DNA from: an uncultured Bacteroidia bacterium
Lineage (GTDB): Bacteria > Bacteroidota > Bacteroidia > Bacteroidales > UBA932
NCBI GenBank assembly: GCA_902797895.1
Contig: CADBUS010000143.1
Coordinates: 1 to 11,376, forward strand
Length of the DNA stretch: 11,376 bases
Direction of reading: 5' to 3'
The notes under the pieces were generated by a model, which saw only the letters and a program-made list of their open reading frames with translations, was not told the origin of the DNA and did no database searches. Shown in pieces: positions 5,641 through 11,376 of the stretch; position 1 is the stretch's first letter, and every line of letters begins with the position of its first letter. The position numbers and the translations under genes are program-made.

Positions 5641-6318
5641 TTAAATACCTATAACAACCTTTGCATAACGGATTACTGCTCCGTTTAGTTTGTAGCCCTT
5701 CTGGGCCACCTCTATTATCTTGCCCTTTTTTGCCTTATCCTCTGTAGGAAGTTGTGCAATAGCCTCGTGCTCATCTGTATCCAGCTCCTTGCCTACCGCC
5801 TCTATTTCACTCAACCCTTTGGATTTTAGTACATTCATAAGTTTCTTGTAAATAAGATTGGCCCCCTCTTTGGCAGAAGATGACTCTTCTGTTGTATCCA
5901 AGGCGGCAAGAGCTCTCTCAAAATCATCCACCACAGCAAGCAACTCCTTTATAACATCTTTAGAGGCTGTCTCTATTAGCGAGAGCTTCTCTGTGGCCAC
6001 CCTCTTTTTGTAGTTCTCAAACTCTGCCATCAGATAGCCATACTCACGCTTGAACTTCTCTGCCTCCTCAGACTTTGCTTTAAGCTGATGCTCAAGCTCT
6101 TCTATATTGCCCGGCTGTGCATCTTCCGCAGCATCGGTATGGTCCGACTCTTTGGCAGAAGCCTCTTTATTAACATCCTGCTGTTCTGTATCCTGAGCAG
6201 CTAACTCCTCTTGTTCAGTTTGTTTATGCTGCTTCTCAGCCTCATTATGCTGATTGGCGCCTCCGTTATTGTGGCGATGATTATTGCTCATAATATTACG
6301 TCTCTTTCTTTTGAACAT
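5641..6318 (-). CDS. grpE: Nucleotide exchange factor GrpE
   Basis: GrpE releases ADP from DnaK. The 225-residue product has a long charged Gln/Glu-rich disordered N-terminus (to about 70), a coiled-coil dimerisation helix (71-120, including AEFENYKKR at 98-106), the helical region VVDDFERALAAL, and the C-terminal beta domain with GYKLNGAVIRYAKVVIG. The ATG at 6316-6318 is used here; a second ATG at 6289-6291 (residue 10, MSNNHRHNN) is equally possible, since both follow A/T-rich sequence without a Shine-Dalgarno motif and both lie downstream of the promoter at 6339-6364. It is the first gene of the minus-strand cluster grpE-dnaJ-M23. No CIRCE-type heat-shock operator is visible upstream. Confidence 0.96.
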   Translation of the reverse strand: MFKRKRRNIMSNNHRHNNGGANQHNEAEKQHKQTEQEELAAQDTEQQDVNKEASAKESDHTDAAEDAQPGNIEELEHQLKAKSEEAEKFKREYGYLMAEFENYKKRVATEKLSLIETASKDVIKELLAVVDDFERALAALDTTEESSSAKEGANLIYKKLMNVLKSKGLSEIEAVGKELDTDEHEAIAQLPTEDKAKKGKIIEVAQKGYKLNGAVIRYAKVVIGI

Positions 6319-6338
6319 TGCTTTTATATTTCGGGTGC

Positions 6339-6364
6339 CAAATGTAGCACAATTATTTTGCCAA
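6339..6364 (-). promoter_or_regulatory. grpE-dnaJ promoter
   Basis: Minus-strand reading gives TTG (6364-6362), a 15-bp spacer (short), then TACATTTG (6346-6339), an exact -7 box, 20 bp before the first grpE ATG. An inverted repeat gccaat-N7-attggc (6360-6378) overlaps the -33 element and could bind a regulator; that role is inference. Confidence 0.55.
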
Positions 6365-6404
6365 TAGTTAAAATTGGCCTACTCCGAGATATTCTACAGC
6401 CATT

Positions 6405-6437
6405 TTGGCACACTTAAGCCATATTATCTTAAATTTG
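6405..6437 (+). promoter_or_regulatory. Promoter of the TauE/SafE-family gene
   Basis: TTG (6405-6407), a 22-bp spacer, then TAAATTTG (6430-6437), an exact -7 box. The predicted start is near 6444, at the first copy of the 16-bp duplication, giving a leader of about 28 nt. Confidence 0.6.
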
Positions 6438-6442
6438 TTGTC

Positions 6443-6474
6443 TAAATGGCAAGCAATGTAAATGGCAAGCAATG
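6443..6474 (+). repeat. 16-bp tandem duplication including the start codon
   Basis: taaatggcaagcaatg occurs twice in direct succession (6443-6458, 6459-6474) without a mismatch. The second copy supplies the ATG of the transporter gene (6472-6474). The ATG of the first copy is followed directly by TAA (6459-6461), creating a start-stop pair 13 nt upstream of the real start. Confidence 0.9.
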
Positions 6475-7359
6475 TTTGAACAACTCCACATATTTCTTAG
6501 CACCACTCCTTTCTACGATTATAGGATTGTACTTATCTTAATTCTTGTTGGTGCAGCGGTTGGATTTGTGAATACTATAGCCGGAATGGCAACAGCTATA
6601 TCATACGGCCTCTTTATGATGATGGGAATGCCTATAAATGTGGCAAATGGCACCACAAGAGTGGGAGTGCTGTTGCAGTTTATCACCACCTCCGCCATAT
6701 TCAAAAAAGAGGGATTTTTGGATATGAAAATAGGCTGGAGAGTGGGTATTCCTGTGGGGATTGGAGCAATCTTTGGCGCATTGCTGGCCGCTGTTCTGGA
6801 GGTTAAAGTAATAGAGATTGTGATGGGAGTCTTGCTACCACTTATGAGTATATTGCTTTTTGTTGATAAGAGCAAGATTCAGAGGTGGTTGAACAGACAT
6901 GATAAAAATAGCGGAAAAGCCATTTCTACAGAAGCTAAAAAATTAGAAGCAGTACAAACTGCATCTGCAAGAAATACAGCAGAGGTTGAGCAGAATAGAT
7001 TCAGTTGGGGTATATTTTTGGTGTTTACTTTGATTGGAGTTTATGGCGGCTTTACACACTCCGGAGTGGGACTGCTTATTATGTTTGGCAGCTTCTTTCT
7101 GCTTGGGTTGGATATGACTCGCTCCAACGCCATAAAACAGTTTGCTGTAACCATTTACACCCCTTTAGCACTTGCGGTATTCATAATCTACGGACAGGTG
7201 CATTGGGGGATTGCACTAATCTATGCCGTTGGCAACATAATAGGAGGAATTGCCGGCTCTTACGCCTCTATCAAAGGAGGAGATAAATTCATCAAAATCT
7301 TTGTGGCTGTTATAGTGCTAACAATGAGTGCGATACTGCTGATAAGGCAATTCAGCTGA
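6472..7359 (+). CDS. TauE/SafE (TSUP) family membrane permease
   Basis: The 295-residue product is an integral membrane protein with about eight hydrophobic segments in two halves, joined by a hydrophilic loop at 131-176. Each half starts with a family-type Gly-rich helix: VGAAVGFVNTIAGMAT (26-41) and IGVYGGFTHSGVGLL (188-201), the duplicated pattern of the TSUP family. Members move sulfite, sulfoacetate or other small organosulfur anions, usually outward; the substrate cannot be told from sequence and no sulfur gene is nearby. The start is the second of two ATGs within a 16-bp duplication; the first is closed by a stop at once. It is divergent from grpE and ends 1 bp from the convergent gene at 7361. 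Confidence 0.88.
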   Translation: MFEQLHIFLSTTPFYDYRIVLILILVGAAVGFVNTIAGMATAISYGLFMMMGMPINVANGTTRVGVLLQFITTSAIFKKEGFLDMKIGWRVGIPVGIGAIFGALLAAVLEVKVIEIVMGVLLPLMSILLFVDKSKIQRWLNRHDKNSGKAISTEAKKLEAVQTASARNTAEVEQNRFSWGIFLVFTLIGVYGGFTHSGVGLLIMFGSFFLLGLDMTRSNAIKQFAVTIYTPLALAVFIIYGQVHWGIALIYAVGNIIGGIAGSYASIKGGDKFIKIFVAVIVLTMSAILLIRQFS

Positions 7360-7360
7360 C

Positions 7361-8689
7361 CTACTCTGCAATCTCCTCTATTGTATCTACCGTACTCTTT
7401 ACGGTTTTATACAAGGCTCTTGATACAAACCTTATTATCAGCACCATAAATATGAATACAACAATGGCGGATAGTAAAAATATGCGGCTGCGTACCTCCG
7501 CCTGGCGGGCCAGCAGAGAGGAGTCTATGTTTATAGATTTGAGTATTCTTTTGGTGGAATAGTTCCTCTCTCCCCACTTTCTTATAATCTTCCCCTCTTT
7601 TATGTATATGGCTCCGCCATTGGCCCTATTCAGGGTTATTACATTCTTGAAATCGGAATAGAGTATATCAAAAGGGAGGCTCTTATTTACATAGGGAGAA
7701 AAAATATCTGCGTGGCTATCTGCCTCAACTGCTTCATATATAGGCTTTAGCACTTTATAAGTATCCTCGGCCGACAGGCTGCTCAAAAGATGCACATCTC
7801 CCCTGCCCTGCCCGTAGTTCAGAGAGTCTGCAACATTTTTGAGGCGGCTCAAATTGTCTGAGGTAAAGCTCTCCGCATTGTATAACACTATAAAAATCTG
7901 CGGTTTTGAAGCAGATAGCACCATATTTGTAACATCAACTCCGGAGGCATCCCTTAGTTGAAGCCTCATTTGAGAGGCCAACTTTTCGCTCCCCTCAACC
8001 GGGGTTGATATAGTTCTCTCATATTTCCAAGTAGAATCTGGCAAATGCTTCAAATCAAAGGCTTTAGATACACCATCCTTGGAATATACTATCTCCGTCT
8101 TATATTTTATATTTACAAGAGAATCAGATGCCATCAAATCTCTTCCTTGCCTGAAATCTGTAAAATCTACAGGTGGGAGATTTCTGTAAGCATACAGCGA
8201 TACAAAAAAGAGCGAGGCGGCATAGCCAACAATATAAATCCACTCCCAAAAAGGATTTGCAACAGGGTGAACTTTAGCCCTTTTACTATATAGCAGGCAG
8301 GCGCAGAGCAGCAGAATCAGATTTTTGTAAAAGGAGTGCCAGGCAGAGAGTTTAAGAATCTCCCCAAAACAACCGCAATCTGCAATTTTGCCGCTCACCG
8401 CAGAGTATAGAGTAAGCAGGGTGAAGAATATGCACATAAAGAGTGCAAGTGCGGAAAATGGCCTGAATTTAAGTACTTTAAGCACACAAACACCTGTTAG
8501 GAACTCAAGTGTGCAGAGAGCCATTGCTGCAAAAGCCCCTGCTTCAAGCCCCACTATATGACCTGTTATGGCATTTACATACTCGCTAATTTTAAGGCCG
8601 GTACCCACAGGATCTATAGCCTTAAGAAACCCCGACACTATAAAAACTATACCTAATATGTATCTGCAAAGAGTAACTAAAAACCTCAT
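7361..8689 (-). CDS. BT_3928-like DoxX/MauE-type membrane protein with C-terminal thioredoxin-like region
   Basis: The 442-residue product starts with four to five membrane helices (about 5-23, 48-70, 76-97, 118-134, 150-168). The DoxX-like N-terminal pattern YILGIVFIVSGFLKAIDPVG leads in, and DCGCFG (104-109) after the third helix is typical of MauE-related proteins. NLPPVDFTDFRQG (170-182) is typical of Bacteroidota proteins I recall as 'BT_3928 family'. A soluble part (about 185-395) contains SKPQIFIVLYNAESF and GGAIYIKEGKIIRKW, suggesting a thioredoxin-like fold without a CxxC. A last helix (401-423) anchors the C-terminus. The paired cysteines suggest a role in envelope redox or quinone-linked chemistry; this is inference. 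It follows tmk by 45 bp on the same strand, probably in one operon. Confidence 0.8.
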   Translation of the reverse strand: MRFLVTLCRYILGIVFIVSGFLKAIDPVGTGLKISEYVNAITGHIVGLEAGAFAAMALCTLEFLTGVCVLKVLKFRPFSALALFMCIFFTLLTLYSAVSGKIADCGCFGEILKLSAWHSFYKNLILLLCACLLYSKRAKVHPVANPFWEWIYIVGYAASLFFVSLYAYRNLPPVDFTDFRQGRDLMASDSLVNIKYKTEIVYSKDGVSKAFDLKHLPDSTWKYERTISTPVEGSEKLASQMRLQLRDASGVDVTNMVLSASKPQIFIVLYNAESFTSDNLSRLKNVADSLNYGQGRGDVHLLSSLSAEDTYKVLKPIYEAVEADSHADIFSPYVNKSLPFDILYSDFKNVITLNRANGGAIYIKEGKIIRKWGERNYSTKRILKSINIDSSLLARQAEVRSRIFLLSAIVVFIFMVLIIRFVSRALYKTVKSTVDTIEEIAE

Positions 8690-8734
8690 ATAGCTCTCAA
8701 AAACAAGTGCTTAAAGAACACAGCCGGCGCTGCC

Positions 8735-9409
8735 CTAAAATGGTAGCTGCTGCGTTATTTTGCTAAAAATTTTATCGGCAGGAAGCATCTCCCCTTTTGG
8801 AGAGCTGCAATCTATTCTTATAAAGCTGCTATCACTCTCACAGGCAGAGAGATATACATTGCGTACTCCTATCTGAAACTCAATCTGCTGCTCGTGTATA
8901 TCCTTTCCGCCGGCCAGATAGTCTCTACCGCTATCCTCCGCTCTTTGAGAGCCAAGGCGAGCCTCCACAAAACTTATCGGCACATCCAAAAAGAGATTTA
9001 TATCGGGGCGAGGAATTTTATACTCCTGATATTCAAGCTCAAAAATCCACTCCATAAGCTCTTTGCGCTGCTTTGCATCCTTGATTTTGGAGCATTGGTA
9101 AGCTATGTTGGAATAGACATAGCGGTCCAAAAGAACAACCTTTCCCCCATCCAAAGCGGCACGCAGCTCCTCTGCCGCCTCCTTGCGGTCAAGAGCATAA
9201 ATGAGTGCCACAAGCTGCGGATGCACCTGGTTAAGCTCTCCATAATCGCCACGCAGAAATTTAGAAATCATCTCTCCATAAATGGGAGCTTCGTAACGTG
9301 GAAAATGTATGTAACTCAATTCCTTACCTTTACCAAGGATATACTCCTTGAGCATATCTACCTGAGTGCTCTTGCCGGCACCGTCCAAACCTTCTATAAC
9401 AATCAACAT
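8735..9409 (-). CDS. tmk: Thymidylate kinase (dTMP kinase)
   Basis: Phosphorylates dTMP to dTDP with ATP in dTTP synthesis. The 224-residue product has the P-loop GLDGAGKST (7-15), the dTMP-binding segment FPRYEAPIYG (36-45), LLDRYVYSNIAYQ with the DRY motif (95-97), the base-specificity helix region, and a lid-like segment SQRAEDSGRDYL (154-165). IHFP and LFLDVP are typical of the family. Length is slightly above the usual 205-215. The ATG at 9407-9409 begins directly at the first beta strand, as expected. It has its own promoter-like -7 box at 9441-9448 and is divergent from folP. Confidence 0.95.
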   Translation of the reverse strand: MLIVIEGLDGAGKSTQVDMLKEYILGKGKELSYIHFPRYEAPIYGEMISKFLRGDYGELNQVHPQLVALIYALDRKEAAEELRAALDGGKVVLLDRYVYSNIAYQCSKIKDAKQRKELMEWIFELEYQEYKIPRPDINLFLDVPISFVEARLGSQRAEDSGRDYLAGGKDIHEQQIEFQIGVRNVYLSACESDSSFIRIDCSSPKGEMLPADKIFSKITQQLPF

Positions 9410-9440
9410 ATTGGCTGCTGCAAATTAGATTGCATTTGTG

Positions 9441-9448
9441 CAAAAGTA
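9441..9448 (-). promoter_or_regulatory. Probable -7 element of the tmk promoter
   Basis: Minus-strand TACTTTTG is an exact TAnnTTTG box; the predicted start is near 9434, giving a tmk leader of about 25 nt. No TTG is found at the usual -33 distance, so this is weaker than the other promoter calls. Confidence 0.4.
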
Positions 9449-9503
9449 ATAAGAATCTCTTTTAATTTACTGTTTTTATGAGCTATTTTTGGTGGCGATA
9501 GAT

Positions 9504-9511
9504 TACCTTTG
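9504..9511 (+). promoter_or_regulatory. -7 element abutting the folP start codon
   Basis: TACCTTTG is an exact -7 box ending 5 bp before the folP ATG (9517). The nearest TTG upstream (9489-9491) is only 12 bp away, too close for an ideal -33. If this box is used, the folP mRNA has essentially no leader, or translation begins at the internal ATG at 9571. Confidence 0.45.
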
Positions 9512-9516
9512 CGCCA

Positions 9517-10407
9517 ATGGAAACAAAGCCAAACAGAGCAGCAGAATCAAAGCCCAAGCAAATCAAGATAATGGGCATAATAAATGCCAACAGCAACTCG
9601 TTTTATGGTGGCAGTCGCTACGATACCGCCCAAAAGGTGGTTGAAAGATTTTTTGATATGCTCAAAGAGGGGGCGGATATAATTGACCTTGGGGCCTGTT
9701 CTACAAGGCCGGGGAGCACTCCTATCTCAGAAAGAGCAGAGATTGAAGCACTTGCAACACCTCTCAAAGCAATAGCGCAGATGTTGGAAAGAGAGGATGC
9801 CCCTATTGGCAAGTGGCCTGTATCAATCTCAATAGATACATTCCGCAGCAAGGTGGCAGAGAGAATTTACAAGGAGCTGGAAGAGCCACTTGCCAATAAA
9901 AAGATAGAGCTGATTATTAACGATATAAGTGCAGGAGAGGATGATTCAGATATGCTTGAAACGGTGGGGAGGCTCAATCTTGGCTACATTGCAATGCACA
10001 AAAGAGGCACACCGCAAACTATGCAGAGCCTTACTGATTACTCGGATGGCGTTGTAAATGAGATTAAAAGATATTTTGAAGAGTTTGCCAAAAGGGCCGA
10101 AAAAGCCGGAGTAAAAGAGTGGATTTTAGATCCCGGATTCGGTTTTGCAAAAACGGTAGAGCAGAATTACGAGCTGTTGGAGCATCTTGCAGAGCTAAAG
10201 GAGGCCGAGAGGGAAATTCTGGTTGGCTTGTCACGCAAATCTATGATTTACAAGCCATTGAATACAACTCCCGATGAGGCATTACCTCAAACCTGCGCTC
10301 TGAATATGGTTGCAATGCTCAAAGGAGCAGATATTTTGAGAGTGCACGATGTAAAGGAGGCTACTCAATGCCGCACCCTCTTTGAGCTACTTGCCAAAAG
10401 CAAATAA
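9517..10407 (+). CDS. folP: Dihydropteroate synthase
   Basis: Condenses 6-hydroxymethyl-dihydropterin pyrophosphate with p-aminobenzoate in folate synthesis; the sulfonamide target. The 296-residue TIM-barrel product has DLGACSTRPGS (57-67), SISIDTFRS (103-111), INDIS (134-138), AMHKRGTPQTMQ (159-170), DPGFGFAKT (205-213), GLSRKS (237-242) and RVHDV (275-279). Oddity: the first substrate loop, normally NVTPDSFSDGG, reads NANSNSFYGGS (23-33), so the usual Thr-Pro-Asp is Asn-Ser-Asn while Ser-Phe stays. Start 9517 is chosen because it keeps the strand before MGIINAN; ATG 9571 (residue 19) is the alternative. No in-frame start lies further upstream, since TAG is at 9499. purB follows on the same strand with its own promoter. 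Confidence 0.95.
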   Translation: METKPNRAAESKPKQIKIMGIINANSNSFYGGSRYDTAQKVVERFFDMLKEGADIIDLGACSTRPGSTPISERAEIEALATPLKAIAQMLEREDAPIGKWPVSISIDTFRSKVAERIYKELEEPLANKKIELIINDISAGEDDSDMLETVGRLNLGYIAMHKRGTPQTMQSLTDYSDGVVNEIKRYFEEFAKRAEKAGVKEWILDPGFGFAKTVEQNYELLEHLAELKEAEREILVGLSRKSMIYKPLNTTPDEALPQTCALNMVAMLKGADILRVHDVKEATQCRTLFELLAKSK

Positions 10408-10419
10408 TTATTAACTTTG
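10391..10419 (+). promoter_or_regulatory. purB promoter overlapping the folP 3' end
   Basis: TTG (10391-10393), an 18-bp spacer, then TAACTTTG (10412-10419), an exact -7 box. The -33 element lies in the last folP codons and the folP stop (10405-10407) is in the spacer. The predicted start is near 10426, leaving a leader of about 49 nt. Confidence 0.65.
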
Positions 10420-10446
10420 GAAGTTGGCTTCCATTTTGAAGCCTTC
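10420..10446 (+). other. Hairpin at the folP/purB junction
   Basis: ggcttc (10426-10431) and gaagcc (10438-10443) form a 6-bp stem with a catttt loop; gaa and ttc on either side can extend it past a small bulge. It lies at the predicted 5' end of the purB mRNA and could protect it or partly end folP transcription. No T tract follows directly, so it is not a standard terminator. Confidence 0.4.
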
Positions 10447-10474
10447 TTAGTGAGAACAATTTAATTTTTTGAAT

Positions 10475-11376
10475 ATGTTGGAATTAAAAGCGGTTTCTCC
10501 CATAGATGGAAGATATGCAGACAAAACAGAAAAACTTGGAGAATATTTTTCTGAGTATGCTCTTATTAAATATAGGATAAGGGTTGAAATTGAGTACTTT
10601 ATAGCTCTTTGTGAGATTCCGCTACCAGCTCTCAAATCTTTCCCAAGCAGCAAATTCGCGCCATTGAGAAAGCTCTACCAAAACCTTACTGCCGAGCAGG
10701 CTCAGAAGGTTAAGGATATTGAAAAGATTACCAATCACGATGTAAAGGCTGTTGAATACTTTATAAAAGAGGAGTTCAAACGTCTTAAAATTGAGAAGTA
10801 TAGCGAGTTTGTACACTTTGGACTCACATCTCAGGATATAAACAACAGCGCAACTCCGCTCAGCCTCAAAGAGGGTATTGAGCAGGTATATATGCCTGCT
10901 TTAACGGAGGTTATGGATATGTTAAAGGGCTTTGTAAAGGAGTGGAAAGATGTGCCTATGCTTGCCCGCACCCACGGACAACCGGCCTCCCCTACACGCC
11001 TTGGCAAAGAGTTCAATGTATTTTATGTGAGGTTGCAGCAGCAGTTGACTCTTTTTAATAAGATTCCATACTCATCCAAATTCGGAGGGGCTACCGGCAA
11101 TTTCAATGCCCACAGAGTTGCCTATCCGAATATAGATTGGAACAGGTTTGCAGATAATTTCCAGAAGAAGAGTTTAGGGCTTGTACGCTCATATCCAACA
11201 ACTCAGATAGAGCATTACGACAACCTTGCCGCACAGATGGACTCTCTCAAGAGAATTAACACCATACTTATAGACCTCTCAAGAGATATATGGCTCTATA
11301 TCTCAATGGAGTACTTTAAGCAGAAGATTAAAAAGGGAGAGGTGGGCTCATCGGCTATGCCACACAAAGTTAATCC
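10475..11376 (+). CDS. purB: Adenylosuccinate lyase, 5' part (cut by window end)
   Basis: Catalyses two fumarate-releasing steps of purine synthesis (SAICAR to AICAR, adenylosuccinate to AMP). The frame is open from ATG 10475 to the window end: 300 full codons of an expected 450 or so. It is the E. coli-like class: LKAVSPIDGRY (4-14), TNHDVKAVEYF (86-96), HFGLTSQDINN (114-124), the active-site THGQPASPT with H167 (166-174), FGGATGNFNAH (203-213), and the fumarase/aspartase superfamily signature GSSAMPHKVN (291-300), whose flexible Ser loop carries the catalytic base. The start fits the family's MxLxAVSPIDGRY opening. It has its own promoter between folP and itself. Nothing indicates damage; the missing end is only the window edge. 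Confidence 0.97.
   Translation, partial: MLELKAVSPIDGRYADKTEKLGEYFSEYALIKYRIRVEIEYFIALCEIPLPALKSFPSSKFAPLRKLYQNLTAEQAQKVKDIEKITNHDVKAVEYFIKEEFKRLKIEKYSEFVHFGLTSQDINNSATPLSLKEGIEQVYMPALTEVMDMLKGFVKEWKDVPMLARTHGQPASPTRLGKEFNVFYVRLQQQLTLFNKIPYSSKFGGATGNFNAHRVAYPNIDWNRFADNFQKKSLGLVRSYPTTQIEHYDNLAAQMDSLKRINTILIDLSRDIWLYISMEYFKQKIKKGEVGSSAMPHKVN

Noticed and set aside
6319..6420. CIRCE heat-shock operator upstream of grpE
   Set aside because: The TTAGCACTC-N9-GAGTGCTAA pattern is absent; the inverted repeats there are different.
10426..10443. Purine riboswitch in front of purB
   Set aside because: The leader is only about 49 nt with one small hairpin, too small for the purine aptamer, and no conserved core is visible.

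Overview
The window looks like chromosomal DNA of a member of the Bacteroidales (phylum Bacteroidota). Core proteins match that group: L19, a GrpE/DnaJ pair, thymidylate kinase, dihydropteroate synthase, an E. coli-length-class PurB, a DoxX/MauE-like 'BT_3928-type' membrane protein, and a small secreted 17-residue-repeat protein of the kind called '5-fold beta-flower'. Start codons lack clear Shine-Dalgarno sequences, and several gene starts are preceded by the Bacteroidota promoter signature TTG-N(15-22)-TAnnTTTG. G+C content looks moderate.

Layout. 1-243: an array of small palindromes, two terminator hairpins and tRNA-Arg(ACG) on the minus strand. 264-791: rplS (minus), with a roughly 108-nt structured leader and its own promoter; the tRNA lies 20 bp downstream of rplS and probably shares its transcript. 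792-1090: no gene, with a GT-rich low-complexity block. 1091-1760: a HigB/HigA-type toxin-antitoxin pair (minus) with a promoter that almost touches the toxin start codon. 1761-2168: no gene, but nested inverted repeats and a 47-bp tandem repeat of a dispersed 'cagaatgaca' family. 2169-2594: secreted repeat protein (plus). 2605-6318: grpE-dnaJ-M23 peptidase, a tight minus-strand cluster. 6472-7359: TauE/SafE-type exporter (plus), divergent from grpE, with a duplicated start-codon region. 7361-9409: tmk followed by the BT_3928-like gene (minus). 9517-10407: folP (plus), divergent from tmk. 10475-end: purB (plus), cut by the window edge just inside its signature loop.

The genes are mostly housekeeping: translation (L19, tRNA-Arg), protein folding (GrpE is the nucleotide-exchange factor and DnaJ the co-chaperone of DnaK, which is not in the window), envelope maintenance (M23 peptidase, membrane proteins), and nucleotide/folate metabolism (Tmk, FolP, PurB). 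The accessory part is 792-2600, where the toxin-antitoxin pair, dispersed repeats and repeat protein sit together.

I see no convincing novel multi-gene system. The observations most worth checking are at RNA and DNA level: the folded rplS leader, a tRNA-Arg whose elbow pair 19-56 has changed from G-C to A-U on both sides, the near-leaderless higB and folP promoters, the start-codon duplication before the TauE gene, and the altered substrate loop of FolP.
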